Positions 17,674 through 26,058 of a stretch of DNA of 42,521 bases are shown in pieces. This DNA is from an uncultured Pelagibacteraceae bacterium. Lineage in GTDB: Bacteria; Pseudomonadota; Alphaproteobacteria; Pelagibacterales; Pelagibacteraceae. Location of the stretch: assembly GCA_902632665.1 (NCBI GenBank), contig CACPDT010000004.1:1-42521 (forward strand), in the 5' to 3' direction. The translations under genes and the position numbers were made by a program. Position 1 is the stretch's first letter, and every line of letters begins with the position of its first letter. Under the pieces are notes generated by a model. The model saw only the letters and a program-made list of their open reading frames with translations, ran no database searches and was not told the origin of the DNA.

Positions 17674-17690
17674 GTCAACAAAAAATTGAC
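17674..17690. promoter_or_regulatory. Inverted repeat upstream of the two-HTH regulator
   Basis: GTCAA (17674-17678), a 7-nt A-rich spacer, and TTGAC (17686-17690) form a 5-bp inverted repeat inside the 111-nt divergent region 17635-17745. It could be an autoregulatory operator of the HTH protein, or the TTGAC half could be part of a -35 element for the plus strand. No clear -10 follows at the right distance. Short arms make chance occurrence possible. Confidence 0.3.
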
Positions 17691-17745
17691 CCAAATTGAA
17701 CTTTACGAAAATTGTTCGACTAACATTTTGTTGTATTATTTCACT

Positions 17746-17967
17746 ATGAACAATAAAGGCTTTGCAGAGACACATACTAACATCGAGACCCCAAATGATG
17801 TTGATGTTGCTGAAAAGCCTTTAAAATCATTAAAGAATAGAGTTGATATAAACATCCTCAAGTCAAAGCTAGAAGAAACAGAAGCGAAGGAACTCAAAAA
17901 AAATATTTTCATTTTATCGTTGCTGATAATTGGCATCGGATCCTTTGGAATTTATCTTTCTCTCTAA
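17746..17967 (+). CDS. Small C-terminally anchored membrane protein (hypothetical)
   Basis: 73 residues from ATG 17746; the longer frame starting at 17686 has no Shine-Dalgarno and overlaps the divergent promoter, so the shorter start is preferred. The first 35 residues are polar, residues 36-52 are strongly charged and helical (NILKSKLEETEAKELKKN), and residues 53-73 form one hydrophobic helix at the very C-terminus. No known family. The next gene has the same layout (polar start, basic linker, terminal helix), so the pair may be related or act together. The function is unknown. Confidence 0.6.
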   Translation: MNNKGFAETHTNIETPNDVDVAEKPLKSLKNRVDINILKSKLEETEAKELKKNIFILSLLIIGIGSFGIYLSL

Positions 17968-18007
17968 CAAATTTGCAAAAATCAATTTTACGTGATTAAA
18001 TGATAAT

Positions 18008-18214
18008 ATGAAAAATTCAGGTATCAACGTCAAAGAAAAGCTTATAGCTAGATACCTTGAAAAAGATCCACCATCAATTCAATCAAAAAGTAGCAATATA
18101 AACGTTCTTCTTAATAGAATTGCAGTTAATAAAAAAAATGAAAATAGAAAAAAATTATATTTCTCAGCAGCTGCTTCAACAGGGTTGATTTTGTTTGGTC
18201 TAATCATTTTTTAA
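18008..18214 (+). CDS. Small C-terminally anchored membrane protein (hypothetical)
   Basis: 68 residues. Residues 1-40 are polar, 41-48 are basic (NKKNENRKK) and 49-68 are a hydrophobic helix ending the protein (YFSAAASTGLILFGLIIF). The topology mirrors the 73-residue protein 40 nt upstream. A tail-anchored orientation with the N-terminus in the cytoplasm is expected from the positive residues before the helix. No family recognised. It lies just before a tRNA gene on the same strand. Confidence 0.6.
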   Translation: MKNSGINVKEKLIARYLEKDPPSIQSKSSNINVLLNRIAVNKKNENRKKLYFSAAASTGLILFGLIIF

Positions 18215-18307
18215 GAAAATATTAGTAAATTTTCTCTTAATTTTATAACTTTTGCTTGATTAATAAATATTGAATCAAATTTTTAAACTATTATAAATCT
18301 CACCAAA

Positions 18308-18384
18308 GGCGGGGTAGCTCAGTTGGTTAGAGCGCGGGACTCATAAGCCCGAGGTCAGTGGTTCGATCCCACTTCCCGCTACCA
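18308..18384 (+). tRNA. tRNA with CAU anticodon, probably tRNA-Met (elongator)
   Basis: 77 nt with the CCA encoded (18382-18384). The acceptor stem pairs 18308-18314 with 18374-18380, with G-U at both ends. The D-arm has AGCTCAGTTGGTTAGAGC, the anticodon CAT is at 18342-18344, and the T-arm contains GGTTCGATCCC. The anticodon stem 27-31/39-43 reads CGGGA/GCCCG, giving an A-G mismatch next to the loop. The G-U first pair excludes the unpaired 1-72 position of initiator tRNA. A CAU tRNA could also be tRNA-Ile with lysidine; the elongator Met call is the more likely one but is not certain. Confidence 0.9.
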
Positions 18385-18400
18385 TAAATACTAAGTTAAT

Positions 18401-19243
18401 ATGAAAACTCTCGATTTAACTGTTATAATAACCTCATTTCATAGCAGAGATAAAATTTTTAGCTGTATAGAGTCAGTTGAAAAAAGTATCAAAATTATTG
18501 TTATTGAAAATTCAAATGATGAAACATTAAAAGAAGAAATTCATTCAAAGTATCAAAATGTAGAATGTATTTTGTCAAAAGAAAATTTAGGATATGGGGC
18601 AGGAAACAATCTAGGTTTATCAATGGTTAAAACGCCTTATGCTCTAATAATAAATCCCGACGTAATTTTAAATACCGATGCAATTAAAAATTTTTTTATT
18701 TCAATTAATAATTTAAAGGATTTTGGAATTATTGCTCCAATTTCTCAAAATGAAAAATACAATAATTTTAATATCGAAGATGACAGAAAAATTAAGGAAG
18801 TAAATAATGTTAAAGGTTTTGCGATGTTTCTTAAAATGAAAAATTTAAAAAAAATTGATTTTTTTGATGATAATTTTTTTCTTTATTTTGAGGAAATAGA
18901 TTTGTGTAGAAGATTAAAAAATAATAATTCAAAAATATTTATAGATCCATCAATAAAGGTAGATCATTTAGGTGGCGCATCGCATAATTCAGAGATTGAA
19001 AAACCTATGGAGCTTTCTAGAAATTGGCACTGGATGTGGTCAACATTTTATTTTTATAAAAAACATTATGGATACTCAATTGCTATGATAAAGATTCTAC
19101 CAAAATTGTTCTCATCTTCGATAAAATTCGTAATTTTTTTTATAACATTTCAAAAGTATAAAAGTGAAATTTATAAACACAGATTATCAGGTATTATTAA
19201 TTCTGTTTTATTAAGAAAATCATGGTATAGACCTAAGGTTTAA
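18401..19243 (+). CDS. Glycosyltransferase family 2
   Basis: 280 residues. A GT-A fold starts at once with LTVIITSFHSRDKIFSCIESV; ENLGYGAGNNLGL (about 61-73) and the metal-binding NPDV motif (about 87-90) follow, then FFLYFEEIDLCRRLKNNNSKIF near 160-181, typical of rhamnosyltransferase-like (WbbL/RfbF) members. The last 70 residues contain a hydrophobic stretch that may associate with the membrane. It probably adds a sugar to a cell-surface polysaccharide or LPS on the cytoplasmic side. The sugar is unknown. It is followed by an NDP-sugar epimerase-like gene after 23 nt. Confidence 0.88.
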   Translation: MKTLDLTVIITSFHSRDKIFSCIESVEKSIKIIVIENSNDETLKEEIHSKYQNVECILSKENLGYGAGNNLGLSMVKTPYALIINPDVILNTDAIKNFFISINNLKDFGIIAPISQNEKYNNFNIEDDRKIKEVNNVKGFAMFLKMKNLKKIDFFDDNFFLYFEEIDLCRRLKNNNSKIFIDPSIKVDHLGGASHNSEIEKPMELSRNWHWMWSTFYFYKKHYGYSIAMIKILPKLFSSSIKFVIFFITFQKYKSEIYKHRLSGIINSVLLRKSWYRPKV

Positions 19244-19266
19244 ATGTATAATAATTTTGATTTTTA

Positions 19267-20280
19267 ATGACGACTAAATACAATATTCTAATCACAGGTG
19301 TGGCAGGTTTTTTAGGTTCACATTTGTCAGAAAAATTATTAGATCTTGGACATAAAGTTATTGGTGTAGATAATATGATTGGTGGTTATGAAGACAACAT
19401 TCATAAAGATATAGAGTTTCATAATTTAGATTGCAGCGACATTTTGAAAGTAAAAAAAATAATGAAAAATATTGATGTTGTTTATCATTGTGCAGCTACA
19501 GCTCATGAGGGTTTGTCAGTATTTTCACCTTATGAAATCACAAAAAATAATTACCTTGCCTCAGTTTCAATTTTTTCTGCAGCAGTTAATGAAAAAGTAA
19601 AAAGAATAATCTTTTGTTCTTCAATGGCAAGATACGGTGATCAACAAACACCTTTCACTGAAGATATGAAGCCAAAACCAGTTGATCCATATGGTATTTC
19701 TAAAGTAGCAGCTGAAGATGTATTAAAAAATCTTTGTGAATTGAATGATATAGAATGGGTAATTGCTGTTCCTCATAATATTATAGGTCCTAAACAAATA
19801 TATACTGATCCATATAGAAATGTTGTTTCAATATTTCTAAATAGAATGTTGCAAGGTAAATCACCAATTGTTTATGGTGATGGTAAACAGAAACGTTGTT
19901 TTTCGTATATTGACGACTGTTTAAGTTGTTTAATTCCAATGCTTGATCAAAAAAATTTGAATAAACAAATAATAAACATTGGGCCAGACGAAGAATTTGT
20001 GACAATAAATGAGGTAGTTGAAGTTTGCTCAAATATTACAGGCCTAAATCTTGAAGCAATTTATAAAAAAGATAGACCAAGGGAGGTTAAACATGCAATC
20101 TGTTCAGCTGATAAAGCAAGAAAATTATTAAATTACGAGACAAAAGTGAGTTTGAGTGAGGGCGTAAAAAAAACTTACGATTATATTAAAAAGAGAGGAA
20201 CTAAAGATTTCAATTATCGTTTAACTATTGAGATCGATAATGATCTAACTCCAGATGCTTGGAAAAATAAAGAAATTTAA
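19267..20280 (+). CDS. NAD-dependent epimerase/dehydratase (extended SDR)
   Basis: 337 residues. NAD binding motif GVAGFLG at 11-17, Asp35 for the ribose, and the catalytic set Ser118-119 (CSSMARYG), Tyr142 and Lys146 in PYGISKVAAE. The length and the RCFSYIDDCLSCL, PREVKHAICSADKARKLL motifs are those of UDP-glucose 4-epimerase-like and dTDP-glucose dehydratase-like NDP-sugar enzymes. The product is probably a modified NDP-sugar for the neighbouring glycosyltransferase; the exact reaction cannot be assigned. Its end overlaps the convergent methyltransferase by 4 nt. Confidence 0.87.
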   Translation: MTTKYNILITGVAGFLGSHLSEKLLDLGHKVIGVDNMIGGYEDNIHKDIEFHNLDCSDILKVKKIMKNIDVVYHCAATAHEGLSVFSPYEITKNNYLASVSIFSAAVNEKVKRIIFCSSMARYGDQQTPFTEDMKPKPVDPYGISKVAAEDVLKNLCELNDIEWVIAVPHNIIGPKQIYTDPYRNVVSIFLNRMLQGKSPIVYGDGKQKRCFSYIDDCLSCLIPMLDQKNLNKQIINIGPDEEFVTINEVVEVCSNITGLNLEAIYKKDRPREVKHAICSADKARKLLNYETKVSLSEGVKKTYDYIKKRGTKDFNYRLTIEIDNDLTPDAWKNKEI

Positions 20281-20954
20281 TATTTCTCTTTTAATTCTTC
20301 TACACTTATTACTCTTAGAAACTTTTTGTAATTAGCATAGTAATCTTTAAACTTGAGATTTCTCACAGGTTTTTTTATTTCTAAGATCGAGGTATTTTTC
20401 TTTTTTTTTATTACTCCTATACCCTGATCCATCTCACATGTAAAAATTTCTAATTCTTCTCTTTGCCTCAAGTCAACTATTGCTTTCCAAACATCTCCAT
20501 TCCATATCATTCTGTATCTAGGAACAGCTTGTTTACTTAGGCTGTCGGGCATACAATCGTGAACTAAAACAATTCCATCATCTTTTAAACAATTAATTGA
20601 ATTTAAAATGTCTTTTTTTACTTGATCATAAGTATGGAGGCCATCAATGAAAATTATGTCAAATTTTTTATTATTTTCTTTGAAAAATTCATCACTTGTT
20701 TTTCTCACATTTCCACCACTACTTGGGTCTACACCAACTTTATTTTGTATCTTAATTTTTGAAAACAACTGATCTTTATCACAGCCTATTTCCAAGTAAT
20801 CAGAATATCTATATTTGTTAATTAAATATTCAATAAGATCCCAACGAAAATAATTTGGTGGAAAATTATAATGAAGTTTACCTTTAAAATTTTCGACAAA
20901 AATATTGTAATAGATTTTATTAAATATTTTAGAAATTTTATTTAATTTTTCCAT
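20277..20954 (-). CDS. Class I SAM-dependent methyltransferase (Methyltransf_24 type)
   Basis: 225 residues. The SAM pocket is visible as YLEIGCDKDQL (53-63), the acidic VGVDPSSG (73-80), FDIIFIDGLHTYDQVKKDI (98-116) and GIVLVHDCMP (127-136). The IDGLHTY and HDCMP motifs are typical of the group often found with glycan genes, where it may methylate a sugar or lipid. A long linker (RMIWNGDVWKAIVDLRQ) continues to a short C-terminal extension. It lies 3 nt downstream of apt on the minus strand; this spacing suggests one transcript although the functions seem unrelated. Confidence 0.8.
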   Translation of the reverse strand: MEKLNKISKIFNKIYYNIFVENFKGKLHYNFPPNYFRWDLIEYLINKYRYSDYLEIGCDKDQLFSKIKIQNKVGVDPSSGGNVRKTSDEFFKENNKKFDIIFIDGLHTYDQVKKDILNSINCLKDDGIVLVHDCMPDSLSKQAVPRYRMIWNGDVWKAIVDLRQREELEIFTCEMDQGIGVIKKKKNTSILEIKKPVRNLKFKDYYANYKKFLRVISVEELKEKY

Positions 20955-20957
20955 TTT

Positions 20958-21485
20958 TTAATGACCTGGAAAATCAATTAGGTTTTCAACTTTATATCCT
21001 TTTTTTAGTAATTTGTCCGTACCCTTGAGATCAAACAAATTAATAACAAAAATAAAAGCAGCAACTTTTCCTTTAGAAATTTCAACAAGCTTGGCTGCTG
21101 CCTCAGCAGTACCACCAGTTGCAATTAAATCATCAATAATTAAAACCTTATCATTTTCATCAATCGAGTCCTTATGCACCTCTATTGTTGCTGTACCATA
21201 TTCGAGTTCAAAATCTACTGAGTGAACACCAGCTGGTAATTTATTTTTCTTTCTAAGCATTACAAACGGTTTTTTTAATATATATGAGACAGCAGATGCA
21301 AAGACAAAGCCTCTTGATTCAATAGCTGCAATTTTATCAAATTTTACCTTTTTACTTCTCTCAACTATTTGATTAATTGATTCAGAAAATGCTTTTTCAT
21401 TTTTTATTAATGTAGTTATATCCCTAAATAATATCCCTTTTTTTGGATAATCTTGAATTGATCTAATAAAATCTTTTAAATTCAT
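20958..21485 (-). CDS. apt: Adenine phosphoribosyltransferase
   Basis: 175 residues, the standard length. It salvages adenine with PRPP to AMP. The PRPP loop VLIIDDLIATGGTA is at 114-127, the N-terminal DYPKKGILFRDITTL (12-26) and AAIESRGFVFASAVSYIL (53-70) are diagnostic. It is divergent from mtnP across only 41 nt, which makes biological sense: MtnP releases adenine from methylthioadenosine and Apt recaptures it. Confidence 0.95.
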   Translation of the reverse strand: MNLKDFIRSIQDYPKKGILFRDITTLIKNEKAFSESINQIVERSKKVKFDKIAAIESRGFVFASAVSYILKKPFVMLRKKNKLPAGVHSVDFELEYGTATIEVHKDSIDENDKVLIIDDLIATGGTAEAAAKLVEISKGKVAAFIFVINLFDLKGTDKLLKKGYKVENLIDFPGH

Positions 21486-21526
21486 AAGAGTAAATTATAT
21501 ATTAATAATTAATTAAAAATTTTTAC

Positions 21527-22399
21527 ATGACAATAAATAAATTAGCAATCATTGGTGGAAGCGGTTTATATGATGTTGAGGAATTTGAAAATCGAGAACT
21601 AATTGATTTACAAACTCCTTGGGGAAAACCCTCAGATCAAATTTTGAAGACAAAATACGAAAATAAAGAGGTTTATTTTTTACCAAGACATGGAAGAGGG
21701 CATTTTATTTCACCTTCACAAATAAATTTTCGAGCAAACATTGATGCGTTAAAGCAATTAGGTGTTTCCGACATAGTTTCTGTATCAGCTGTTGGATCTT
21801 TAAAAGAGGACTTACCACCAGGTAAATTTGTAATCGTTGATCAATTTATAGATAGAACTTTTGCAAGAAACAAAACTTTTTTTGATGATGAAATTGTTGC
21901 ACATGTTTCCATGGCTCATCCAACATCTAATGGTCTAATGAATGCGTGTGAAGAAGCCATTAAAAAAGAAAAAATAGAATATCAAAGAGGCGGAACCTAT
22001 GTAGTTATGGAAGGTCCACAATTTTCAACTTTAGCAGAATCTAACCTTTATAGATCATGGAAAGCAGATGTGATTGGTATGACAAATATGCCAGAGGCTA
22101 AATTGGCGAGAGAAGCAGAAATTAGGTATGCATCTGTTTCAATGGTAACAGATTATGATTGTTGGCATCCAGATCATGAAAATGTTGATGTTCAACAAGT
22201 AATAAAAGTTCTTTTAGGAAACGCAGCAAAAGCAAAAAATATGATTAAAAATTTGATAGAAAATTTTGAAAATCATACTGATCCTAAAGATCCAACTAAT
22301 AATTGTTTAGATGTTGCTATTATTACTGCTCCAGAAAAAAGAACAAAAAAAACTATAGATAAACTTAAAACAGTTGCGGGTAGAGTTTTAAATAAATGA
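21527..22399 (+). CDS. mtnP: S-methyl-5'-thioadenosine phosphorylase
   Basis: 290 residues. It splits methylthioadenosine with phosphate into adenine and methylthioribose 1-phosphate. The N-terminal IIGGSGLYD (8-16), PRHGRGHFISPSQINFRANI (phosphate and ribose site), VVMEGPQFSTLAES, and the purine-specific TDYDCWHPDHENVDV stretch identify the MTAP branch over purine nucleoside phosphorylase. Its stop overlaps the mtnA start by 4 nt (ATGA), and the order mtnP-mtnA-aldolase-speDE continues on the same strand. Confidence 0.95.
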   Translation: MTINKLAIIGGSGLYDVEEFENRELIDLQTPWGKPSDQILKTKYENKEVYFLPRHGRGHFISPSQINFRANIDALKQLGVSDIVSVSAVGSLKEDLPPGKFVIVDQFIDRTFARNKTFFDDEIVAHVSMAHPTSNGLMNACEEAIKKEKIEYQRGGTYVVMEGPQFSTLAESNLYRSWKADVIGMTNMPEAKLAREAEIRYASVSMVTDYDCWHPDHENVDVQQVIKVLLGNAAKAKNMIKNLIENFENHTDPKDPTNNCLDVAIITAPEKRTKKTIDKLKTVAGRVLNK

Positions 22400-23466
22400 G
22401 AATAGAAGGAAAAGAGTATCGTACTATTTGGTTTGAAAACAATGCTGTTAAAATAATTGATCAAACAAAACTTCCACATCAATTTATTATAAAGGATCTA
22501 AAGACAGTTAAAGATGCAATTAATGCTATAAAAATAATGGAAGTAAGAGGTGCACCACTGATAGGTGCTACCGCTGCTCATGGACTAGTTTTAGCAATTA
22601 TTGAAAATAATGATCAATCATTTTTGAAAAAATCTGCGGATGATTTAATTAGTTCAAGACCTACAGCAATCAATTTAAAGTGGGCTGTTGATAGAATGAT
22701 GAATAAATTATCAGGTGTTAATAGTGATAAAATTTTAGAGATAGCTTTAAATGAAGCCAAAGAAATTTGTGAAGAAGATATAAAATTTTGTGAAAATATA
22801 GGATTAAATGGTCTTAAAATAATTGAGGAAATTTATAATAAAAAAAAAGATACAATTAATATACTCACTCATTGTAATGCAGGTTGGCTTGCAACAATTA
22901 ATTGGGGGACTGCAACCTCCCCAATTTATCATGCACACAAAAAAGGTATTCCAGTTCATGTTTGGACTGATGAAACAAGACCAAGAAATCAAGGAGCCAA
23001 TTTAACTTCTTATGAATTAAATGAAGAAGGAATTAAGAATACAATTATTGCAGATAATACTGGTGGGATTTTGATGCAAAGAGGTGAGGTTGATATGTGT
23101 ATTGTAGGCACGGATAGAACTTTAGCTAACGGAGATGTTTGTAATAAAGTTGGCACATACTTAAAAGCATTAGCTGCTTATGATAATAAGGTTCCTTTTT
23201 ATGTAGCACTTCCTAGTTCAACAATTGATTGGAATATTCAAGACCATAAAGACATTCCTATAGAAGAAAGGAATTCAGAAGAATTATCCCACATTGAGGG
23301 TTTAGATAAAAAGGGAAAGATAAAAAAAATACAAATATATCCACAAAAAAGTAAGGCTATGAACTTAGCATTTGATATTACACCTGCAAAATATGTTACA
23401 GGTTTAATTACTGAACGGGGTGTATGTGATGCTTCAACAGAAGGATTAAAGAAGTTATTTAAATGA
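22396..23466 (+). CDS. mtnA: Methylthioribose-1-phosphate isomerase
   Basis: 356 residues of the eIF2B-like isomerase family. It converts methylthioribose 1-phosphate to methylthioribulose 1-phosphate. RGAPLIGATAAHG (51-63) forms the substrate site; catalytic Cys160 (LTHCNAGWLAT) and Asp240 (VGTDRTLANGDVCNKVGTY) are present. It overlaps mtnP upstream and the aldolase downstream by 4 nt each, so the three are translationally coupled. The distantly related eIF2B regulatory subunits lack these residues. Confidence 0.95.
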   Translation: MRIEGKEYRTIWFENNAVKIIDQTKLPHQFIIKDLKTVKDAINAIKIMEVRGAPLIGATAAHGLVLAIIENNDQSFLKKSADDLISSRPTAINLKWAVDRMMNKLSGVNSDKILEIALNEAKEICEEDIKFCENIGLNGLKIIEEIYNKKKDTINILTHCNAGWLATINWGTATSPIYHAHKKGIPVHVWTDETRPRNQGANLTSYELNEEGIKNTIIADNTGGILMQRGEVDMCIVGTDRTLANGDVCNKVGTYLKALAAYDNKVPFYVALPSSTIDWNIQDHKDIPIEERNSEELSHIEGLDKKGKIKKIQIYPQKSKAMNLAFDITPAKYVTGLITERGVCDASTEGLKKLFK

Positions 23467-24119
23467 TAAATTTAGATCAAAGAAATAAAATAATTGAATA
23501 TTCTTTAAAATTAAATTCTACAAATCTTTCACCACTAAGATCAGGAAATATATCTTTAAGATCTGAAGAGAATGGTACCAAAGGCTATTTGATTACTCCA
23601 TCTGGAAAAAAATATGAAACTTTAAAGCCTGAAGATATTGTATTTATGAGTTTGAATGAGGAGGCAAAAGACAAAGTTTCAGATAATAAACCATCTTCAG
23701 AATGGAGATTCCATCGAGATATTTATTTAAACAAACGAGACGCAGAAGCTATTGTTCATGCTCATTCACCACACGCAACAGCTGTATCTTCACATGGAAA
23801 AACAATACCGCCATTTCATTATATGATTGCACTTGCTGGAGGAGAGGACATTAAATGTGCTGAATACGCTACTTTTGGAACAGAAGAACTCTCTAAAAAT
23901 GTTATAAATGCTCTTCAAGACAGAAGTGCTTGCTTAATGTCCAATCACGGACAGGTTGCTTTTGGAAAAAATCTTGACCAAGCATTTGAACTAGCACAAG
24001 AGATAGAAAATATTTGTCATCAATACACTATTGCACTAAAGTTAGGAGAGCCAAAGATTCTTTCATTAGATGAAATGAAAAAAGTTTTGGAAAAAGCTAA
24101 AGATTATAAAAAAGGGTAA
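23463..24119 (+). CDS. Class II (FucA-like) aldolase, probably acting on methylthioribulose 1-phosphate
   Basis: 218 residues. The zinc and catalytic residues line up with L-fuculose-phosphate aldolase at a constant offset of seven: Glu80 (SSEWRFHRD), His99 and His101 (HAHSPHATA), and His162 (SNHGQVAFG). SGNISLR (28-34), ITPSGKKYE (45-52) and EYATFGTEELS are also FucA-like. After MtnA, such an aldolase can split methylthioribulose 1-phosphate to DHAP and an aldehyde (the DHAP shunt). The alternative is the MtnB dehydratase, which shares the superfamily, but no mtnC/mtnD/mtnE genes are in the window. The stop is directly followed by the speDE start. Confidence 0.8.
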   Translation: MINLDQRNKIIEYSLKLNSTNLSPLRSGNISLRSEENGTKGYLITPSGKKYETLKPEDIVFMSLNEEAKDKVSDNKPSSEWRFHRDIYLNKRDAEAIVHAHSPHATAVSSHGKTIPPFHYMIALAGGEDIKCAEYATFGTEELSKNVINALQDRSACLMSNHGQVAFGKNLDQAFELAQEIENICHQYTIALKLGEPKILSLDEMKKVLEKAKDYKKG

Positions 24120-24120
24120 T

Positions 24121-25161
24121 ATGATAAAGGTAGGGGAGCACATTACTTTAGATATAATTGGCACTGACAAAGAATATGATCCGTCAGTTTATGAAAAAGT
24201 TATCAAAGAAATTGCTAAAGTAGCTAAAGTTACAATCTTAAATATATCAAAATATAAGTTTGAACCACAGGGTTTTACAATTCTTGCATTGTTAGCTGAA
24301 AGTCATATCAGTTTTCATACATTTCCTGAAAAAGGAATTATAAGTTTTGACTTCTTTACCTGTGGAAAAATTAGTCCGTCAGTAGCAATTGATATTATTA
24401 AAAAAGAATTTAAGTACAAAAGAATTGTAAAAAAAGAATTTAATAGAGATACCAGATCTCTTTATCGTGATATTTATAGCTCACCTGGTTTGCAAAAATC
24501 ATATGTAGTAAATGAAGTTTTAGAAGATTTTAAATCAAAAGTAGGTCAGCATATTGAAATTTTAGAATTAGAACAATTTGGAAAATCCTTATTTATAGAT
24601 GGAGAAATTCAAGTAGCAGAGTCTGATGAACATTTGTATAGCTCCACATTTGTAGGGGGAGGATTGAAATTAAATAAAAACAATGAGAGAGCTGCAATCA
24701 TTGGTGGAGGTGATGGGGGGGTTGCTAGAGAATGCATATCTAGAAAATTTAATTTTATTGATTGGTATGAGCTTGATCCTGAAGTAGTTGAAGTTTGCAA
24801 TAAACATCTAGGTGACATTGGAAAAAAAGCTACTGAGAAAAATTCAGTTAAATGTGTCTGGGGAGATGCATTTCATAGTATTCAATCTGTAAAAGACGAT
24901 ACCTATGATCATATCTTTGTAGATTTAAATGATGATCAGTTTTGCATAGACTTAGCTGCAAAGAATATGGACTCTTTAGTTAGAATATTAAAACCAAAAG
25001 GAGTGATCACAGCTCAAGTTGGAAGCCAAGATAAAAAACCTCTTCAAGTTGAAAATTGGATGAATGTTTTTCATCATTATTTTGGAAATACTAAATTATC
25101 AAGGGTTTACGTACCAAGTTTTGATTGTTCCTGGAATTTTTCGTCATCTATAAATCATTAG
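24121..25161 (+). CDS. Fused S-adenosylmethionine decarboxylase and aminopropyltransferase (SpeD-SpeE)
   Basis: 346 residues with two enzymes in one chain. Residues 1-120 are prokaryotic SpeD: LLAESHISFHTFPE (57-70) holds Ser61, which should self-process to the pyruvoyl cofactor, and Cys81 (FFTCG). Residues 125-346 are a SpeE domain: DGEIQVAESDEHLYSSTF (160-177), the dcSAM site GGGDGGVARE (195-204) and the acidic YELDPEVV (216-223). The usual putrescine-site VDSTDP motif reads VDLNDDQF (267-274), so the amine acceptor may be unusual. It makes decarboxylated SAM and transfers its aminopropyl group, releasing the methylthioadenosine used by the preceding three genes. Confidence 0.9.
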   Translation: MIKVGEHITLDIIGTDKEYDPSVYEKVIKEIAKVAKVTILNISKYKFEPQGFTILALLAESHISFHTFPEKGIISFDFFTCGKISPSVAIDIIKKEFKYKRIVKKEFNRDTRSLYRDIYSSPGLQKSYVVNEVLEDFKSKVGQHIEILELEQFGKSLFIDGEIQVAESDEHLYSSTFVGGGLKLNKNNERAAIIGGGDGGVARECISRKFNFIDWYELDPEVVEVCNKHLGDIGKKATEKNSVKCVWGDAFHSIQSVKDDTYDHIFVDLNDDQFCIDLAAKNMDSLVRILKPKGVITAQVGSQDKKPLQVENWMNVFHHYFGNTKLSRVYVPSFDCSWNFSSSINH

Positions 25162-25221
25162 TTTTTTCTTTTTAAAGTCTGTGATTTGTGAAATAATATT
25201 TCTTTATTAAAGGAGAGAATG

Positions 25222-26049
25222 ATGAATATATTTAAAAAAACTATTTTATCAGTTTTATTTTCATTGTTAATCATTGGAAATGTTAATGCTGATAAAATTA
25301 AAATTGGAACAGAAGGTGCTTATCCTCCATGGAATTCAAAAGATGCTTCTGGTAAATTAATTGGATTTGAAGTCGAATTAGCTTACACACTTTGCAGGTA
25401 TATTGGACAGCAGTGTGAGATTGTAGAGCAAGATTGGGATGGAATGATACCAGCACTAATTATGAGAAAATTTGATGCGATTATGGCAGGTATGTCTATT
25501 ACTGCAGAAAGACAAAAAGCAATTAACTTTTCACAAGGTTATGCAGATGAAGTTGCATCTCTAGCAGTCATGAGAGGATCTAGTCTGGAAGGTTTAGATA
25601 CACCGGCTGGTATAAATCTTACTAAACCAAATGCTGCAGCTAAAAAAGCTCTTAAAACACTGACAGCTGCATTGGCAGGTAAAACTGTTTGTGTACAAAC
25701 TGCCACGATTCACCAAAACTTTTTAGATTCTGGTGATGTAGGAAAGGTAAATGTAAGAACTTACAAAACACAAGACGAAGTTAACCTAGATTTAGCATCA
25801 GGTAGATGTGATGCTGCATTAGCTGCTGCTGTTGCATTCAGCGATTATGCAGAAAAATCTGGCAAACCAGTTGTTTTAACTGGACCAACTTTCTCAGGTG
25901 GCGCATTTGGAAATGGTGTTGGAGTGGGTATTAGAAAAGATGATACTGAACTTTTGAAAAAGTTTAATACCGCTATTAATAAAGCGAGAAAAAACGGAGA
26001 CATTAGTAGAATTGCTACTAAGTGGTTTGGTTTCGACGCTTCTATGTAA
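25222..26049 (+). CDS. Periplasmic polar amino-acid-binding protein (SBP_bac_3 family)
   Basis: 275 residues from ATG 25222. Two ATGs are adjacent (25219 and 25222); the GGAG at 25211-25214 stands 7 nt from the second, so I prefer it. A signal peptide ends near NVNA-DK. IKIGTEGAYPPWNSKDASG, GFEVELAYTLC, DWDGMIPALIMRKFDAIMAGMSIT and the closing IATKWFGFD are those of lysine/arginine/ornithine/octopine-type receptors. Two cysteine pairs may form disulfides. It captures a basic or polar amino acid. The neighbouring polyamine genes make arginine or ornithine, putrescine precursors, an attractive ligand, but that is inference. It is separated from the permeases by a hairpin. Confidence 0.87.
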   Translation: MNIFKKTILSVLFSLLIIGNVNADKIKIGTEGAYPPWNSKDASGKLIGFEVELAYTLCRYIGQQCEIVEQDWDGMIPALIMRKFDAIMAGMSITAERQKAINFSQGYADEVASLAVMRGSSLEGLDTPAGINLTKPNAAAKKALKTLTAALAGKTVCVQTATIHQNFLDSGDVGKVNVRTYKTQDEVNLDLASGRCDAALAAAVAFSDYAEKSGKPVVLTGPTFSGGAFGNGVGVGIRKDDTELLKKFNTAINKARKNGDISRIATKWFGFDASM

Positions 26050-26058
26050 TTAAATTTT

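Noticed and set aside
17635..17775. N-terminal extension of the two-HTH regulator
   Set aside because: The upstream codons look like random AT-rich sequence, overlap the divergent gene and its promoter, and lack a ribosome-binding site; start placed at 17634.
18308..18384. Initiator tRNA-fMet
   Set aside because: The first acceptor pair is G-U paired, not the unpaired C-A of initiators, and the anticodon stem lacks the three G-C pairs next to the loop.
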